NCBI RefSeq assembly: GCF_003668565.1
Contig: NZ_RCWJ01000003.1
Location: 186,001 to 250,000 of the forward strand
Direction of reading: 5' to 3'
DNA length: 64,000 nt
DNA from: Mycetocola zhadangensis
GTDB taxonomy: Bacteria > Actinomycetota > Actinomycetes > Actinomycetales > Microbacteriaceae
Shown here: positions 17,066 through 26,323 of the stretch, piece by piece
Layout of the letters: each line of letters begins with the position of its first letter
Position numbering within the stretch: the first letter of the stretch is position 1
The notes under the pieces: model-generated
The model's input: the letters and a program-made list of their open reading frames with translations, nothing else
Database searches by the model: none
Told to the model about the DNA's origin: nothing
Made by a program: the position numbers and the translations under genes

Positions 17066-17094
17066 TCGCTCGATTCCCTCAGACAAGGATGTCT

Positions 17095-18555
17095 ATGACT
17101 GATCCAGGCACCTCCCGCCCAGGCAAGATCATTGCCGTGCACCTCAACTATCGGTCACGTGCTGACCAGCGCGGTCGAGTCCCGGCGACACCGTCCTACT
17201 TCTTCAAGCCCTCATCATCGATTACTCGTTCGGGCGGTTCCCTCGAGCGCCCATCGGGCGCTGAGCTCCTCGCCTTTGAGGGTGAGATTGCGCTCATTCT
17301 CGGCCGCACCGTTCGTCGGGTCGCACCCGAGGATGGCTGGGCCGCCGTCGGTGCGGTGACCGCAGCGAACGACTTCGGTATCTACGACCTGCGTACGGCA
17401 GACAAAGGCTCTAACGTTCGTTCGAAGGGCGGCGACGGGTTCACTCCGCTCGGCCCGGCGGTTATTCCTGCGGAGTCCGTTGACCCGGCAGCGCTGCGAG
17501 TCCGTACCTGGCTGAACGGCACCCTGGTGCAGGACGACACGACCGCCGGACTGTTGTTCCCCTTTGGGCAGCTTGTCGCCGACCTCTCGCAGCTCATGAC
17601 GCTCGAGGAAGGGGACGTGATTCTCACGGGTACACCCGCCGGCTCCTCTGTTGCCCAGCCAGGAGACACCGTCGAAGTCGAGGTGGACTGCCCGACCGCG
17701 GCTGGTTCCCCGACAACCGGCCGCCTGGTGACGACCATCACCGAGGGCACTGTGCCGTTCGGCGACTTCGGTAATAAGCCCAGTGTCGATGACACCCAGC
17801 GTGAGGAAGCGTGGGGCAACCGCGACCTGGCCGGGCTCCCGATTGAGCCCGTCTTCGAACTGACAGACGAACTCAAGGAACGAATCAACTCCGTCGGGAC
17901 CGCGACTCTCAGTTCTCAGTTGCGCAAACGCGGACTCAACAATGTCTCCATCGACGGACTCCGCTCTACCCGGCCAACTGCCCGGCTTGTCGGGCGCGCG
18001 CGGACGCTCCGCTACATCCCCAACCGTGAGGATCTGTTCGCTTCACACGGTGGCGGATACAACGCACAGAAACGCGCGTTCGACGCGCTCGGCCCCGACG
18101 ATGTCCTCGTCATGGAAGCACGGGGTGAGCGTGGCACCGGCACCGTCGGTGACATCCTCGCACTCCGCGCTCAGGTTCGGGGCGCGGCCGGCATCGTCAC
18201 TGACGGTGGCGTCCGCGACTACGACGTCGTGGCGGCGCTCGACATGCCCACCTACTCGGCTGGCGCGCACCCGGCCGTCCTCGGCCGACGCCACGTACCG
18301 TGGGACGCTGACATCACTATTGCCTGCGGCGGCACATCGGTTCAGCCGGGAGACATCATCGTTGGCGACGCAGATGGGCTTCTCGTCATTCCGCCGTCGC
18401 TGATCGAGGAAGTCGTGAATGACGCGATCGTTCAGGAACAGGAAGAGATTTTCATCGCCGAGCAGGTCGCTCAAGGCGAAGGAGTCGACGGCCTGTACCC
18501 GATGAACGCTGAGTGGAAGTCCCGCTACGCGACGTGGAAGGAATCACTGGCATGA
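17095..18555 (+). CDS. Fumarylacetoacetate hydrolase-like domain fused to an RraA-like domain (HpaG role)
   Basis: 486 aa, two enzymes in one chain. Residues about 11-225 are an FAH-fold domain ('FEGEIALILGR', 'AANDFGIYDLR', 'DVILTGTPAGSS'), as in HpaG, the isomerase/decarboxylase acting on 5-carboxymethyl-2-hydroxymuconate and its product. Residues about 255-445 are RraA-like, a fold that includes HMG aldolases and oxaloacetate decarboxylases, with the typical 'GIVTDGGVRDYD' containing Arg374-Asp375. Classical HpaG is two FAH halves; here the second half appears replaced by RraA, which may carry the decarboxylation (inference). The start at 17095 is chosen for AAGGA at good spacing; an ATG at 17089 is possible. 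It overlaps gntR by ATGA. Confidence 0.82.
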   Translation: MTDPGTSRPGKIIAVHLNYRSRADQRGRVPATPSYFFKPSSSITRSGGSLERPSGAELLAFEGEIALILGRTVRRVAPEDGWAAVGAVTAANDFGIYDLRTADKGSNVRSKGGDGFTPLGPAVIPAESVDPAALRVRTWLNGTLVQDDTTAGLLFPFGQLVADLSQLMTLEEGDVILTGTPAGSSVAQPGDTVEVEVDCPTAAGSPTTGRLVTTITEGTVPFGDFGNKPSVDDTQREEAWGNRDLAGLPIEPVFELTDELKERINSVGTATLSSQLRKRGLNNVSIDGLRSTRPTARLVGRARTLRYIPNREDLFASHGGGYNAQKRAFDALGPDDVLVMEARGERGTGTVGDILALRAQVRGAAGIVTDGGVRDYDVVAALDMPTYSAGAHPAVLGRRHVPWDADITIACGGTSVQPGDIIVGDADGLLVIPPSLIEEVVNDAIVQEQEEIFIAEQVAQGEGVDGLYPMNAEWKSRYATWKESLA

Positions 18556-19244
18556 GCGACCTCGTCGGCACGGCGACGCGAAGTAAGTCCGAACTCGCGT
18601 ACTCCTGGATCCGCTCGCGGATCGAAGAGGGAATCTTTGTCCCCGGCTACCGCCTGGTACTCGGCGCCATCGCGAAGGAACTTCACGTCAGCGTGGTCCC
18701 GGTGCGCGAAGCAATTCGCCGACTTGAGGCCGAGGGACTCGTCACCTTCGAACGCAACGTTGGCGCACAAGTCGCGATGTTGAACGAAACCGGCTACGTC
18801 ACCACCATGCAAACGCTGAGCATCCTTGAGGGAGCAGCAACCATGCTGTCGGCTCCGTTTATCGACGCGAATGCCATTGCTGCTGCGCGTGCGGTGAACG
18901 CCGAAATGGCGGACTGCCTTGATCATTTCGACCCGCACCGTTTCACCGAACTCAACCGGGAGTTTCACTCGATTCTGTTCGAGCAGTGCCCCAATGACAA
19001 CCTGCTCGATCTCGTGCACCGCGGGTGGAACTCGCTCAACATGCTGCGCGACTCCACCTTCAGTTTCGTTCCAGGCCGCGCCCACCAGTCGGTCGTTGAA
19101 CACGACGGCATCCTCGCCCTGATCGAGAGTGGGGCACCGAGTCTCGAGATTGAGCTCGCCGCTCGCGCGCACCGCACCCGCACCCTCGACGCTTTTCACG
19201 AATACCAGGCCAGCCACAAACGGCCGTCCCCTGTCCAGCCATAA
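18552..19244 (+). CDS. GntR family regulator, FCD (FadR) type
   Basis: 230 aa. N-terminal winged helix (about 10-75: 'ELAYSWIRSRIEEGIFVPGYRLVLGAIAKELHVSVVPVREAIRRLEAEGLV') and an all-helical FCD-type ligand domain (about 85-220; 'ELNREFHSILFEQCPN' and 'HDGILALIESG' hold the usual metal-site residues). It lies inside the hpa operon, ATGA-coupled to the upstream gene, so it is probably autoregulated. It is the best candidate for binding the TATACG-type sites upstream (inference). A likely effector is a pathway acid. Confidence 0.88.
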   Translation: MSDLVGTATRSKSELAYSWIRSRIEEGIFVPGYRLVLGAIAKELHVSVVPVREAIRRLEAEGLVTFERNVGAQVAMLNETGYVTTMQTLSILEGAATMLSAPFIDANAIAAARAVNAEMADCLDHFDPHRFTELNREFHSILFEQCPNDNLLDLVHRGWNSLNMLRDSTFSFVPGRAHQSVVEHDGILALIESGAPSLEIELAARAHRTRTLDAFHEYQASHKRPSPVQP

Positions 19245-19263
19245 CTGCATCGGAGCACACACC

Positions 19264-20796
19264 ATGGCCCATTACATTCCGGAGAACCTTCCGACCCGCA
19301 TCCTGCACTACATCGACGGCGAGTTCGTCGAGAGTGTCTCTGGCGAGACGTTTGACGTCCTCGACCCCGTATCGAACGAGAATTACGCCACCGCAGCATC
19401 GGGACAGAGCGAAGACATCGACCTCGCCGTCGCCGCAGCGAAACGCGCATTCGACTCCGGCCCCTGGCCGACGATGCTTCCCCGAGCTCGGGCTCGCATC
19501 CTGCACAGAATCGCGGATGCTGTCGAAGCGCAGGACGCGCGGCTCGCGGAACTCGAAACCTTCGACACGGGCCTGCCGATCACCCAGGCGCTCGGCCAGG
19601 CACAGCGCGCAGCCGAGAACTTCCGGTTCTTCGCTGACCTGATCGTCGCCCAGTCGGACGACCTGTACAAGGTCCCGGGGCGCCAGGTCAATTACGTCAA
19701 CCGCAAGCCGAAGGGTGTCGCCGGACTGATCACCCCGTGGAACACGCCATTCATGCTCGAGAGCTGGAAGCTCGCTCCCGCTCTGGCATCCGGCTGCACC
19801 GTTGTGCTCAAGCCCGCCGAGTTCACGCCACTCTCCGCGAGTCTCTGGGCCACCATCTTTGAGGAAGCCGGACTTCCGAAGGGTGTCTTCAACCTCGTCA
19901 ACGGCCTGGGTGAATCCGCCGGGGACGCGCTCGTGAAGCACCCAGACGTTCCGCTCATCTCCTTCACTGGCGAGAGCAGCACCGGCCAGACGATCTTCGC
20001 CAACTGTGCCGTGAACCTCAAGGGCATGTCGATGGAGCTGGGCGGCAAGTCCCCCGCCGTCGTTTTCGCCGACGCAGACCTCGACGGCGCCATCGACTCG
20101 ACACTGTTCGGCGTCTTCTCACTCAACGGCGAGCGCTGCACGGCCGGAAGCCGCATCCTGGTTGAGCGACCCATCTACGAGGAGTTCCTTGAGCGTTACG
20201 CCGCTCGGGCGAAGAACATCGTCGTCGGGGACCCGCACGACCCGAAGACCGAGGTGGGCGCACTCGTGCACCCCGAGCACTACGACAAGGTGATGAGCTA
20301 CGTCGAGATCGGCAAGACCGAGGGTCGCCTCCTCGCAGGCGGAGGACGTCCAGACAACCTGCCCGACGGCAACTACGTCTCCCCAACGGTCTTTGCTGAC
20401 GTGGCACCGGACGCCCGCATCTTCCAGGAGGAGATCTTCGGCCCGGTTGTGGCGATCACGCCATTCGACACAGATGAGGAAGCGCTCGAGCTGGCCAATG
20501 GCATCCGTTATGGACTTGCCGCATACATCTGGACAACCGATTTGACTCGCGCTCACAACTTCGCGCAGTCGGTTGACGCAGGAATGGTGTGGCTGAACTC
20601 GCACAACGTGCGTGACCTGCGCACACCGTTCGGTGGGGTGAAGGCCTCGGGGCTCGGCCACGAGGGCGGCTACCGCTCGATCGACTTCTACACCGATCAG
20701 CAGGCTGTTCACATCACCATCGGCGAGGTGCACACCGCCCGATTCGGGGCGAACGCACCGGACCACGGTGCGCCGGTCGTAACACCCAACCCGTAA
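19264..20796 (+). CDS. hpaE: 5-carboxymethyl-2-hydroxymuconate semialdehyde dehydrogenase
   Basis: 510 aa aldehyde dehydrogenase. Seen: 'GLITPWNTPFMLESWKLAPAL', 'LKPAEFTPL', catalytic Glu in 'MELGGKSPAVVF', catalytic Cys in 'NGERCTAGSR', 'EEIFGPVVAI', and the C-terminal 'GGVKASGLGHEGG'. The length and position beside hpaD match HpaE, which oxidises the ring-fission semialdehyde with NAD+. It starts 19 bp after gntR with a GGAG site. Confidence 0.88.
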   Translation: MAHYIPENLPTRILHYIDGEFVESVSGETFDVLDPVSNENYATAASGQSEDIDLAVAAAKRAFDSGPWPTMLPRARARILHRIADAVEAQDARLAELETFDTGLPITQALGQAQRAAENFRFFADLIVAQSDDLYKVPGRQVNYVNRKPKGVAGLITPWNTPFMLESWKLAPALASGCTVVLKPAEFTPLSASLWATIFEEAGLPKGVFNLVNGLGESAGDALVKHPDVPLISFTGESSTGQTIFANCAVNLKGMSMELGGKSPAVVFADADLDGAIDSTLFGVFSLNGERCTAGSRILVERPIYEEFLERYAARAKNIVVGDPHDPKTEVGALVHPEHYDKVMSYVEIGKTEGRLLAGGGRPDNLPDGNYVSPTVFADVAPDARIFQEEIFGPVVAITPFDTDEEALELANGIRYGLAAYIWTTDLTRAHNFAQSVDAGMVWLNSHNVRDLRTPFGGVKASGLGHEGGYRSIDFYTDQQAVHITIGEVHTARFGANAPDHGAPVVTPNP

Positions 20797-20836
20797 CCGC
20801 ACCCCTTTTCTGTTTATCTCACGCAAGGAAGCTGAC

Positions 20837-21961
20837 ATGGACCACAACCCAAGCCCCATCCCGGAACCGCGACACAAGCCGAACCCCAACCCGAACCCGA
20901 TCGCAACGCCGGCTGCGACACCGCCGGACATTCTGCGCTGCGCGTACATGGACATCGTCGTCACCGATCTCGCGAAGTCGCGCGAGTTCTACGTCGACAT
21001 CCTCGGTCTCGTTGTGACCGAGGAGAACGACAACGAGATTTACCTGCGCTCGTTCGAGGAGTTCATTCACCACAACCTGGTGCTGCGGAAGGGGCCGGTC
21101 GCCGCTGTGGCCGCGTTCTCATACCGGGTACGCGCCCCAGAAGACCTCGACCGTGCCGTCGAGTTCTACACCGAGCTCGGCTGCCGGGTGGAGCGACGCG
21201 CTGATGGGTTCACCAAGGGCATCGGCGACTCGGTGCGGGTGGAGGACCCGCTCGGTTTCCCCTACGAGTTCTTCCACGACGTCGAGCACGTCGAGCGGCT
21301 CGCCTGGCGCTACGACCTGTACGGACCGGGCGCGCTGGTTCGGCTCGACCACTTCAACCAGGTCACACCCGATGTGCCACGCGCACGCGGCTACATGGAG
21401 GACCTGGGCTTCCGCGTCACCGAAGACATTCAGGACGATGACGGCGTGACCTACGCCGCGTGGATGCGCCGCAAGTCCACCGTGCACGACACGGCGATGA
21501 CCGGCGGAAACGGACCGCGGATGCACCACGTCGCGTTCTCGACACACGAGAAGCACAACATTCTCTACATCTGCGACAAGCTCGGTGCACTGCGCAAGTC
21601 CGACCTGATCGAACGTGGCCCTGGCCGTCACGGTGTGTCGAACGCGTTCTACCTGTACCTGCTCGACCCAGACGGCCACCGTGTCGAGATCTACACGCAG
21701 GACTACTACACGGGCGACCCAGACAACCCGGTGGTCACGTGGGATGTGCACGACAACCAGCGACGCGACTGGTGGGGCAATCCTGTGGTGCCGAGCTGGT
21801 ACACCGAGGCCTCGCTCGTGCTTGACCTCGACGGTAACCCGCAGCCTGTCATCGAACGGCAGGAGCCGAGCGAGATGGCGGTCACCGTTGGTGCCGACGG
21901 CTTCTCCTACACCCGTGAGGGCGACACCACCAAAGGATTCAAGCTCGGCGACACGCTCTAG
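20837..21961 (+). CDS. hpaD: Homoprotocatechuate (3,4-dihydroxyphenylacetate) 2,3-dioxygenase
   Basis: 374 aa, the size of the Fe/Mn-dependent type I extradiol enzymes of Brevibacterium (HPCD) and Arthrobacter (MndD). Seen: 'DILRCAYMDIVVTDLAKSREFYVDILGLVVTE', His in 'VRLDHFNQV', His in 'MHHVAFST' and Glu in 'GHRVEIYTQDYY', the expected metal triad, plus the C-terminal lid 'RRDWWGNPVVPSWY'. It opens the homoprotocatechuate ring, giving the HpaE substrate. The first 30 residues are an odd Pro/Asn-rich extension with PNPNPNP. Confidence 0.92.
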   Translation: MDHNPSPIPEPRHKPNPNPNPIATPAATPPDILRCAYMDIVVTDLAKSREFYVDILGLVVTEENDNEIYLRSFEEFIHHNLVLRKGPVAAVAAFSYRVRAPEDLDRAVEFYTELGCRVERRADGFTKGIGDSVRVEDPLGFPYEFFHDVEHVERLAWRYDLYGPGALVRLDHFNQVTPDVPRARGYMEDLGFRVTEDIQDDDGVTYAAWMRRKSTVHDTAMTGGNGPRMHHVAFSTHEKHNILYICDKLGALRKSDLIERGPGRHGVSNAFYLYLLDPDGHRVEIYTQDYYTGDPDNPVVTWDVHDNQRRDWWGNPVVPSWYTEASLVLDLDGNPQPVIERQEPSEMAVTVGADGFSYTREGDTTKGFKLGDTL

Positions 21962-22095
21962 CCGCGCCGCAGCATCCGCTCGCCTGACGCCTCGAGGCGT
22001 CGAAATGCCGCGACGTGTCGTTCTCCCTGTCGGTGAGGCGGCACGTCGTGGCATCTCAGTGTCGGCCAGCCCTTCGATCGGGCGCCGCGTGGATC

Positions 22096-22160
22096 GATCG
22101 GGCCCAAAGGGCGATTCCGGTTGCCGGGAATGACCCTTTGGGCCGACTCGATGCCCGATC
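22096..22160. terminator. Complex dyad between convergent hpaD and pncA
   Basis: Nested inverted repeats: GATCGGGC (22096-22103) with GCCCGATC (22153-22160), and GGCCCAAAGGG (22101-22111) with CCCTTTGGGCC (22134-22144), plus a near-palindromic core. Probably a bidirectional terminator without a T-run. Confidence 0.6.
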
Positions 22161-22225
22161 ACCATCGCGCGGCAATTGCGCCCCTGCACGCAAGCAAATC
22201 GGGCGAGCGGATGCTCTCGGTTCCG

Positions 22226-22828
22226 TCAGTCGGAGTCGCTCGCTCCCAACACCGCCCCGGCGTGTCCCATCTCGAGCAGCGCCGCATCGCTCGACTCTCG
22301 TGCCACTCCGGCGATCAGGTCGGTGAACACGCGAACGTGGCGGCCGTGCTCGATCGCGTCGAGCACCGAGGCACGAACGCAGTAGTCGGTAGCAATACCG
22401 ACGACATCCACCTCGGTGACCCCGTGTTCCTCCAGCACCGCGGAGATCGTCGCACCATCCGACGCGCCGCCCTCAACCTCACCGTCATAGATCGAGTACG
22501 CCGGCTCGCCCTGCCCCTTCTTCACGTGCATGCTGACGTGTGAGAGGTCGAGGCCGGGGTGGTACTCGGCGCCGGCTGTACCTGCGACGCAGTGCGACGG
22601 CCAGGTCGCCACGTAGTCGGGGTCCGTTCCCGGCGCGGCGAAATGCCCTCCGTTGTCACCCTCGGGGTCGTGCCAGTCGCGGCTCGCGATGACGAGCGCG
22701 TAGTCGCCGTGCGCGTGTGCGAGGTACCGCGTGGTGTCAGCGGCGACGGCGGCCCCTCCGTCCACGCCGAGGGCACCTCCCTCGGTGAAGTCGTTCTGGA
22801 CATCGATGATGAACAAGGCCTTGGTCAT
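22226..22828 (-). CDS. pncA: Nicotinamidase/pyrazinamidase
   Basis: 200 aa isochorismatase-fold hydrolase. Seen: catalytic Asp in 'ALFIIDVQNDFTEGGAL', the metal site 'SRDWHDPEGDNGGHF', 'TWPSHCVAGTAGAEYHP', the Lys in 'VKKGQGE', and the catalytic Cys in 'GIATDYCVRASVLDA'. It deamidates nicotinamide to nicotinate for NAD salvage. The ATG at 22828 follows GGAG and lies 19 bp after the carboxypeptidase gene, so both are probably co-transcribed. Confidence 0.93.
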   Translation of the reverse strand: MTKALFIIDVQNDFTEGGALGVDGGAAVAADTTRYLAHAHGDYALVIASRDWHDPEGDNGGHFAAPGTDPDYVATWPSHCVAGTAGAEYHPGLDLSHVSMHVKKGQGEPAYSIYDGEVEGGASDGATISAVLEEHGVTEVDVVGIATDYCVRASVLDAIEHGRHVRVFTDLIAGVARESSDAALLEMGHAGAVLGASDSD

Positions 22829-22847
22829 AGTGTCTCCGTTCCTGGGG

Positions 22848-24656
22848 CTAGGTGTTCGACAGGTTGACGCCGCACTTGTAGAAGCCTGTCGCCAGGGTAT
22901 CGATCGCCGTCCGCGCCCCTGAACCGACATTACCCGTCGCATAGATGGCGAAGATCAGCGACGAGCCATCCGCCGCGTCGATGATCCCGGTGAGCGTATA
23001 TGCCGACGAGATCGAACCGGACTTGGCGCGGATGTGACCGCGCGCGACGGCGTTGGCGCCGAAGAACCGGTTCGAATAGTTCAGGGTTCCCGACTGGCCG
23101 GCAACAGGAAGCCCGTCGCGAATGATGCCGAGGTTACCCTCCCCCGCGTGAATCTTGAGGAACAACCGGGTGAAATACGACGGAGGAACCGCATTGTTGC
23201 GGCTCATCCCCGACGCGTCGGCCGTGCGCAGCGCCGACGTATCGATTCCGTACGCCTGCAACCCCTGCGGAATCGCGGCGGCGAGAGCGTCGATGGAGTT
23301 GCCCAGCCCGAGCTTGATCGCCACGTGCCTGCCGATCATCTCGGCGAGCGAGTTGTCCGACGGGATCAGTGCCTGCGGAATCAGAGTCGAGAGCGGTTGT
23401 GAGAAGACGGATGCCAGTTCGGCGGCTCCCTGAGGCGCGGTGCCTTGCTCGGTTGGCACGTTGCCGAAGTACGAAGCAAACGCGGTTCCGGCCCGGCCGA
23501 TGGGATCTTCGCCCCGTGGGGAGAGGAACACCTGCGGGTTCGCCCGGTCGGCGTCGACCTGCAACGCGGTGATGTGTGACAGCCACCCGGTTCCGCGTTC
23601 GGTGGCCGGCCAGGTGTCGCCCCAGGTCTTGCCGCTGAAGTAGCTCGAGTCGAGCACAATCCTGGTGATCGGGGTGCCTGGGTTCGCCGCCTCGTATGCG
23701 GCCTTGGCCTTCGTCGCCAAATCGTCGAGGTGGGCAGCACCCGTGTACACCGGCTCCTGCCCGCTCGGCAGCCGGGTCAGGGTGAGGTCTCCCCCGCCGA
23801 CGAGAACGATAGTTCCGGGTTCGGTCCCCGCAACAACCTTCGTCGTCGCTCGGAAATCCGGCCCGAGCACGTTCAACGCCGCAGCAGCAGTGAGCACCTT
23901 CATCGAGCTGGCCGTTTGCGACGCCGTCGACGGGTCGCGCTCGAACAACAACTCTCCCGTTTTCGCATTGAGCACCTGCGCCTGCAGAGTGCCGAACCTC
24001 GAGTCGTTGAGGAGACCGGCGACCGAGCAGGTTCGAAGAGCGGATGCCGGCAGCTCGGCTGACGGGACCGGTCGCGGTGGTGGTGTGGTTGCGGTTGCCG
24101 TCGGAGTTGCCGTCTCGCCGAGGGCTGCGACCGCGACAGGAACTCCCGGTTCCGGAGCGGCGACGGCGGCGCCGAGAGCGACAGCTCCGGATCCGAACAC
24201 GGCAAACACCGCGACAGATGCGGCGACCAGCCAGGCTCGGGGATGCCGCGCGAACATCGCGCCGATACCGCCCGAGCCGTGCGCGGTCGGGTGTAACGGC
24301 TCTTCGCTCCCGACACCGGCGGCCATCGCTGGCGCCGTTGCATCGTGTGTCGGAAATCCGGAGCCAACCGACGCCGACGCCGCAACCGGCGGAATCGAGA
24401 CCACCGTGGCCGTTTCCGCGGTCAGCGGCGGCTCGTCCATGAGCGAGCCATCGGGATGGGGCCCGGCGTCGAGAGCTTCGACGTCCTCCGGCGCGGACTC
24501 GCTGAGGGTCCACCCGGCGTCGTCGCCCGATTCGCTCAGGGTCCAGCCGGTGTCGCTTCCATCGTCGGAGCCCGCGGACGTTGCTGCCGCGCTCGTCGAC
24601 TCAGTCAGGCCCTCATCGTCGGGGGCAGGGGTATCCTCGGGTGAATTTTCACGCAC
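22848..24656 (-). CDS. dacB: D-alanyl-D-alanine carboxypeptidase/endopeptidase (PBP4 type)
   Basis: 602 aa. An acidic, disordered N-terminal cytoplasmic region of about 140 residues contains the tandem motif GWTLSESxDDAGWTLSES; one membrane anchor follows ('AWLVAASVAVFAVFGSGAVAL'-type, about 145-170). The peptidase part has S-x-x-K in 'TASSMKVLTAAAAL', S-x-N in 'PSDNSLAEMIG' and 'KSGSISSAY' for the third motif: a class C PBP trimming peptidoglycan peptides outside the membrane. The long N-terminus with a repeated motif is unusual. GTG start. Confidence 0.88.
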   Translation of the reverse strand: MRENSPEDTPAPDDEGLTESTSAAATSAGSDDGSDTGWTLSESGDDAGWTLSESAPEDVEALDAGPHPDGSLMDEPPLTAETATVVSIPPVAASASVGSGFPTHDATAPAMAAGVGSEEPLHPTAHGSGGIGAMFARHPRAWLVAASVAVFAVFGSGAVALGAAVAAPEPGVPVAVAALGETATPTATATTPPPRPVPSAELPASALRTCSVAGLLNDSRFGTLQAQVLNAKTGELLFERDPSTASQTASSMKVLTAAAALNVLGPDFRATTKVVAGTEPGTIVLVGGGDLTLTRLPSGQEPVYTGAAHLDDLATKAKAAYEAANPGTPITRIVLDSSYFSGKTWGDTWPATERGTGWLSHITALQVDADRANPQVFLSPRGEDPIGRAGTAFASYFGNVPTEQGTAPQGAAELASVFSQPLSTLIPQALIPSDNSLAEMIGRHVAIKLGLGNSIDALAAAIPQGLQAYGIDTSALRTADASGMSRNNAVPPSYFTRLFLKIHAGEGNLGIIRDGLPVAGQSGTLNYSNRFFGANAVARGHIRAKSGSISSAYTLTGIIDAADGSSLIFAIYATGNVGSGARTAIDTLATGFYKCGVNLSNT

Positions 24657-24705
24657 CCGGGCATTTTAGCGGTCAAGCCTGCCGTCTCGCTGAACGAGAA
24701 TCGGC

Positions 24706-25692
24706 CTACTCGCCGGGATAAACGAGCCCGATCTGTCTGCGCACCTCGTCGAGGGTTCCCATGATCGAGATCGTCTCGGCGTGCGGGAGCACCGGGCTCT
24801 CAGCCTGCCCTTCGGCAACCAGTCGTTCGAGTTCAGCGGTCTGGAACTGCATGCCACGCCCGGTGACCTCCGACTCGTAGGTTTCGCTCACCTCGCCGGC
24901 CGCGTCGAACACGGTGAACGAGGTCGGGGTGTACCAGACGGCGTCGATTTCGATGCGGCCAGCGGTGCCGAGGATGGTGGCCCGGTTCGGTCCGCGGGTG
25001 TCACTGGCGGATAGTGTGGTGGCCAGTCGCCCGTCGCCGTAACTGAAGAGCGTGGCAACGCTGGCGTCGGCGCCGGTGTCCTTGAAAGTGGCGGATGCCT
25101 GTACCGTTTCGGGCGTCCCAAACACGGCACTCGCGAACGACACGGGGTAGATACCGAGGTCGAGCAGCGCGCCGCCGCCAAGCGCAAGGTCGTTGATGCG
25201 GTGCGACGGGTCGTCTGGCAGGTCCTGGGTGTGGTCGGCGATCAGCGAACGCACCTCACCGAGAACGCCAGACGCGAGAATCTCGCGAATGCGAGCCATG
25301 TGCGGCAGGAAGCGTGTCCACATCGCTTCGAGCACGACGAGCCCCAGCTCGTTCGCGCGAGCAACGACAGCCTCCGCCTCACGCTGGTTCAGCGTGAACG
25401 GCTTCTCAACGAGCACGTGCTTGCCGGCGTTCAGGGCGAGCAGCGCCTGTTCCGCGTGGAACGGGTGCGGTGTTGCGATGTAGACGGCGTCAACCTCGGG
25501 GTCTGCCACCAGGTCTTCGTAGCTGCCGTGCACGTTCGGAATGCCAAACTTCTCCGCGAAAGATGCCGCGGCATCCGTTCGACGAGAGCCAACAGCCTGC
25601 ACGGTGAAATTGTGCAGGACGAGGTCGGAAGCGAACGCCTGAGCAATGCCGCCCGGCCCGAGAATGCCCCAGCGGAGCGCAGTGGTAGTCAC
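24706..25692 (-). CDS. Gfo/Idh/MocA family NAD(P)-dependent oxidoreductase
   Basis: 328 aa. N-terminal Rossmann domain ('WGILGPGGIAQAFASDL', 'VDAVYIATPHPFHAEQALLALNAGKHVLVEKPFTLN') with the conserved EKP motif, and a C-terminal GFO-type domain with 'GGGALLDLGIYPVSF'. The family oxidises or reduces sugars, inositols and dihydrodiols (trans-1,2-dihydrobenzenediol dehydrogenase relatives). Substrate unknown. It lies 49 bp upstream of dacB, co-directional. Confidence 0.88.
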   Translation of the reverse strand: MTTTALRWGILGPGGIAQAFASDLVLHNFTVQAVGSRRTDAAASFAEKFGIPNVHGSYEDLVADPEVDAVYIATPHPFHAEQALLALNAGKHVLVEKPFTLNQREAEAVVARANELGLVVLEAMWTRFLPHMARIREILASGVLGEVRSLIADHTQDLPDDPSHRINDLALGGGALLDLGIYPVSFASAVFGTPETVQASATFKDTGADASVATLFSYGDGRLATTLSASDTRGPNRATILGTAGRIEIDAVWYTPTSFTVFDAAGEVSETYESEVTGRGMQFQTAELERLVAEGQAESPVLPHAETISIMGTLDEVRRQIGLVYPGE

Positions 25693-25741
25693 CGGTCTAG
25701 ACTACTGGCGACGACCGGCGAGGCAAGGAGCACAACACAGA

Positions 25742-26251
25742 ATGTCGGATGCTCTCACCTTCGTTCCCCTGAAAGCTGCCGGTCTGCACGCACTCACCGC
25801 GGGCAACCTCGCTGAGGCGAGTCGGATCACCGGCTTCGACCTTCCCGAGGAGTACCTCGAACACGCCTGGCTGTGGGAGATGCGCAGCCTCCAGCTCGAG
25901 GACGAGCCAGCCGATGAGGAATGGGTCGCCTGGATTGTGGCGCGCGCCGACGACCGCACGGTGATCGGCAGGTCAGGGTTTCATGCCCGGCCGAACGAGG
26001 TCGGCATGGTCGAGCTCAGCTACACGGTTCTCCCGCAGTACCGGCGCCGGGGCTACGCCGGCCAGATCCTTCGCCAGCTCGTCTCCTTCGCGCGCGAGCA
26101 CCCCGCCGTTCGGATCCTTCGCGCGACGGTCAGCCCTGACAATGCGGCGTCCCTTGCGACCCTGTCGAAGTTCCCGTTTGTTCACGTTGGCGACCAGATG
26201 GATGAAATCGACGGGCTCGAGCTGGTGTTCGAACTCGAAGTCGAGTCCTGA
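25742..26251 (+). CDS. GNAT family N-acetyltransferase
   Basis: 169 aa. Seen: 'VGMVELSYTVLPQYRRRGYAGQILRQLVSFA', with the acetyl-CoA-binding R-R-x-G-Y-A motif, and 'ATVSPDNAASLATLSKFPFVHVGDQMDE', typical of RimJ/RimL-like enzymes. Target unknown. The ATG at 25742 lies 49 bp from the divergent oxidoreductase gene. A strong terminator lies about 100 bp downstream. Confidence 0.85.
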   Translation: MSDALTFVPLKAAGLHALTAGNLAEASRITGFDLPEEYLEHAWLWEMRSLQLEDEPADEEWVAWIVARADDRTVIGRSGFHARPNEVGMVELSYTVLPQYRRRGYAGQILRQLVSFAREHPAVRILRATVSPDNAASLATLSKFPFVHVGDQMDEIDGLELVFELEVES

Positions 26252-26323
26252 AGCCTGGGGACACGGTCGGTCCCCTGCATAGAGGACTGGGCAGACCGCG
26301 CGGGCGCGCTTAGGCTGACAATC

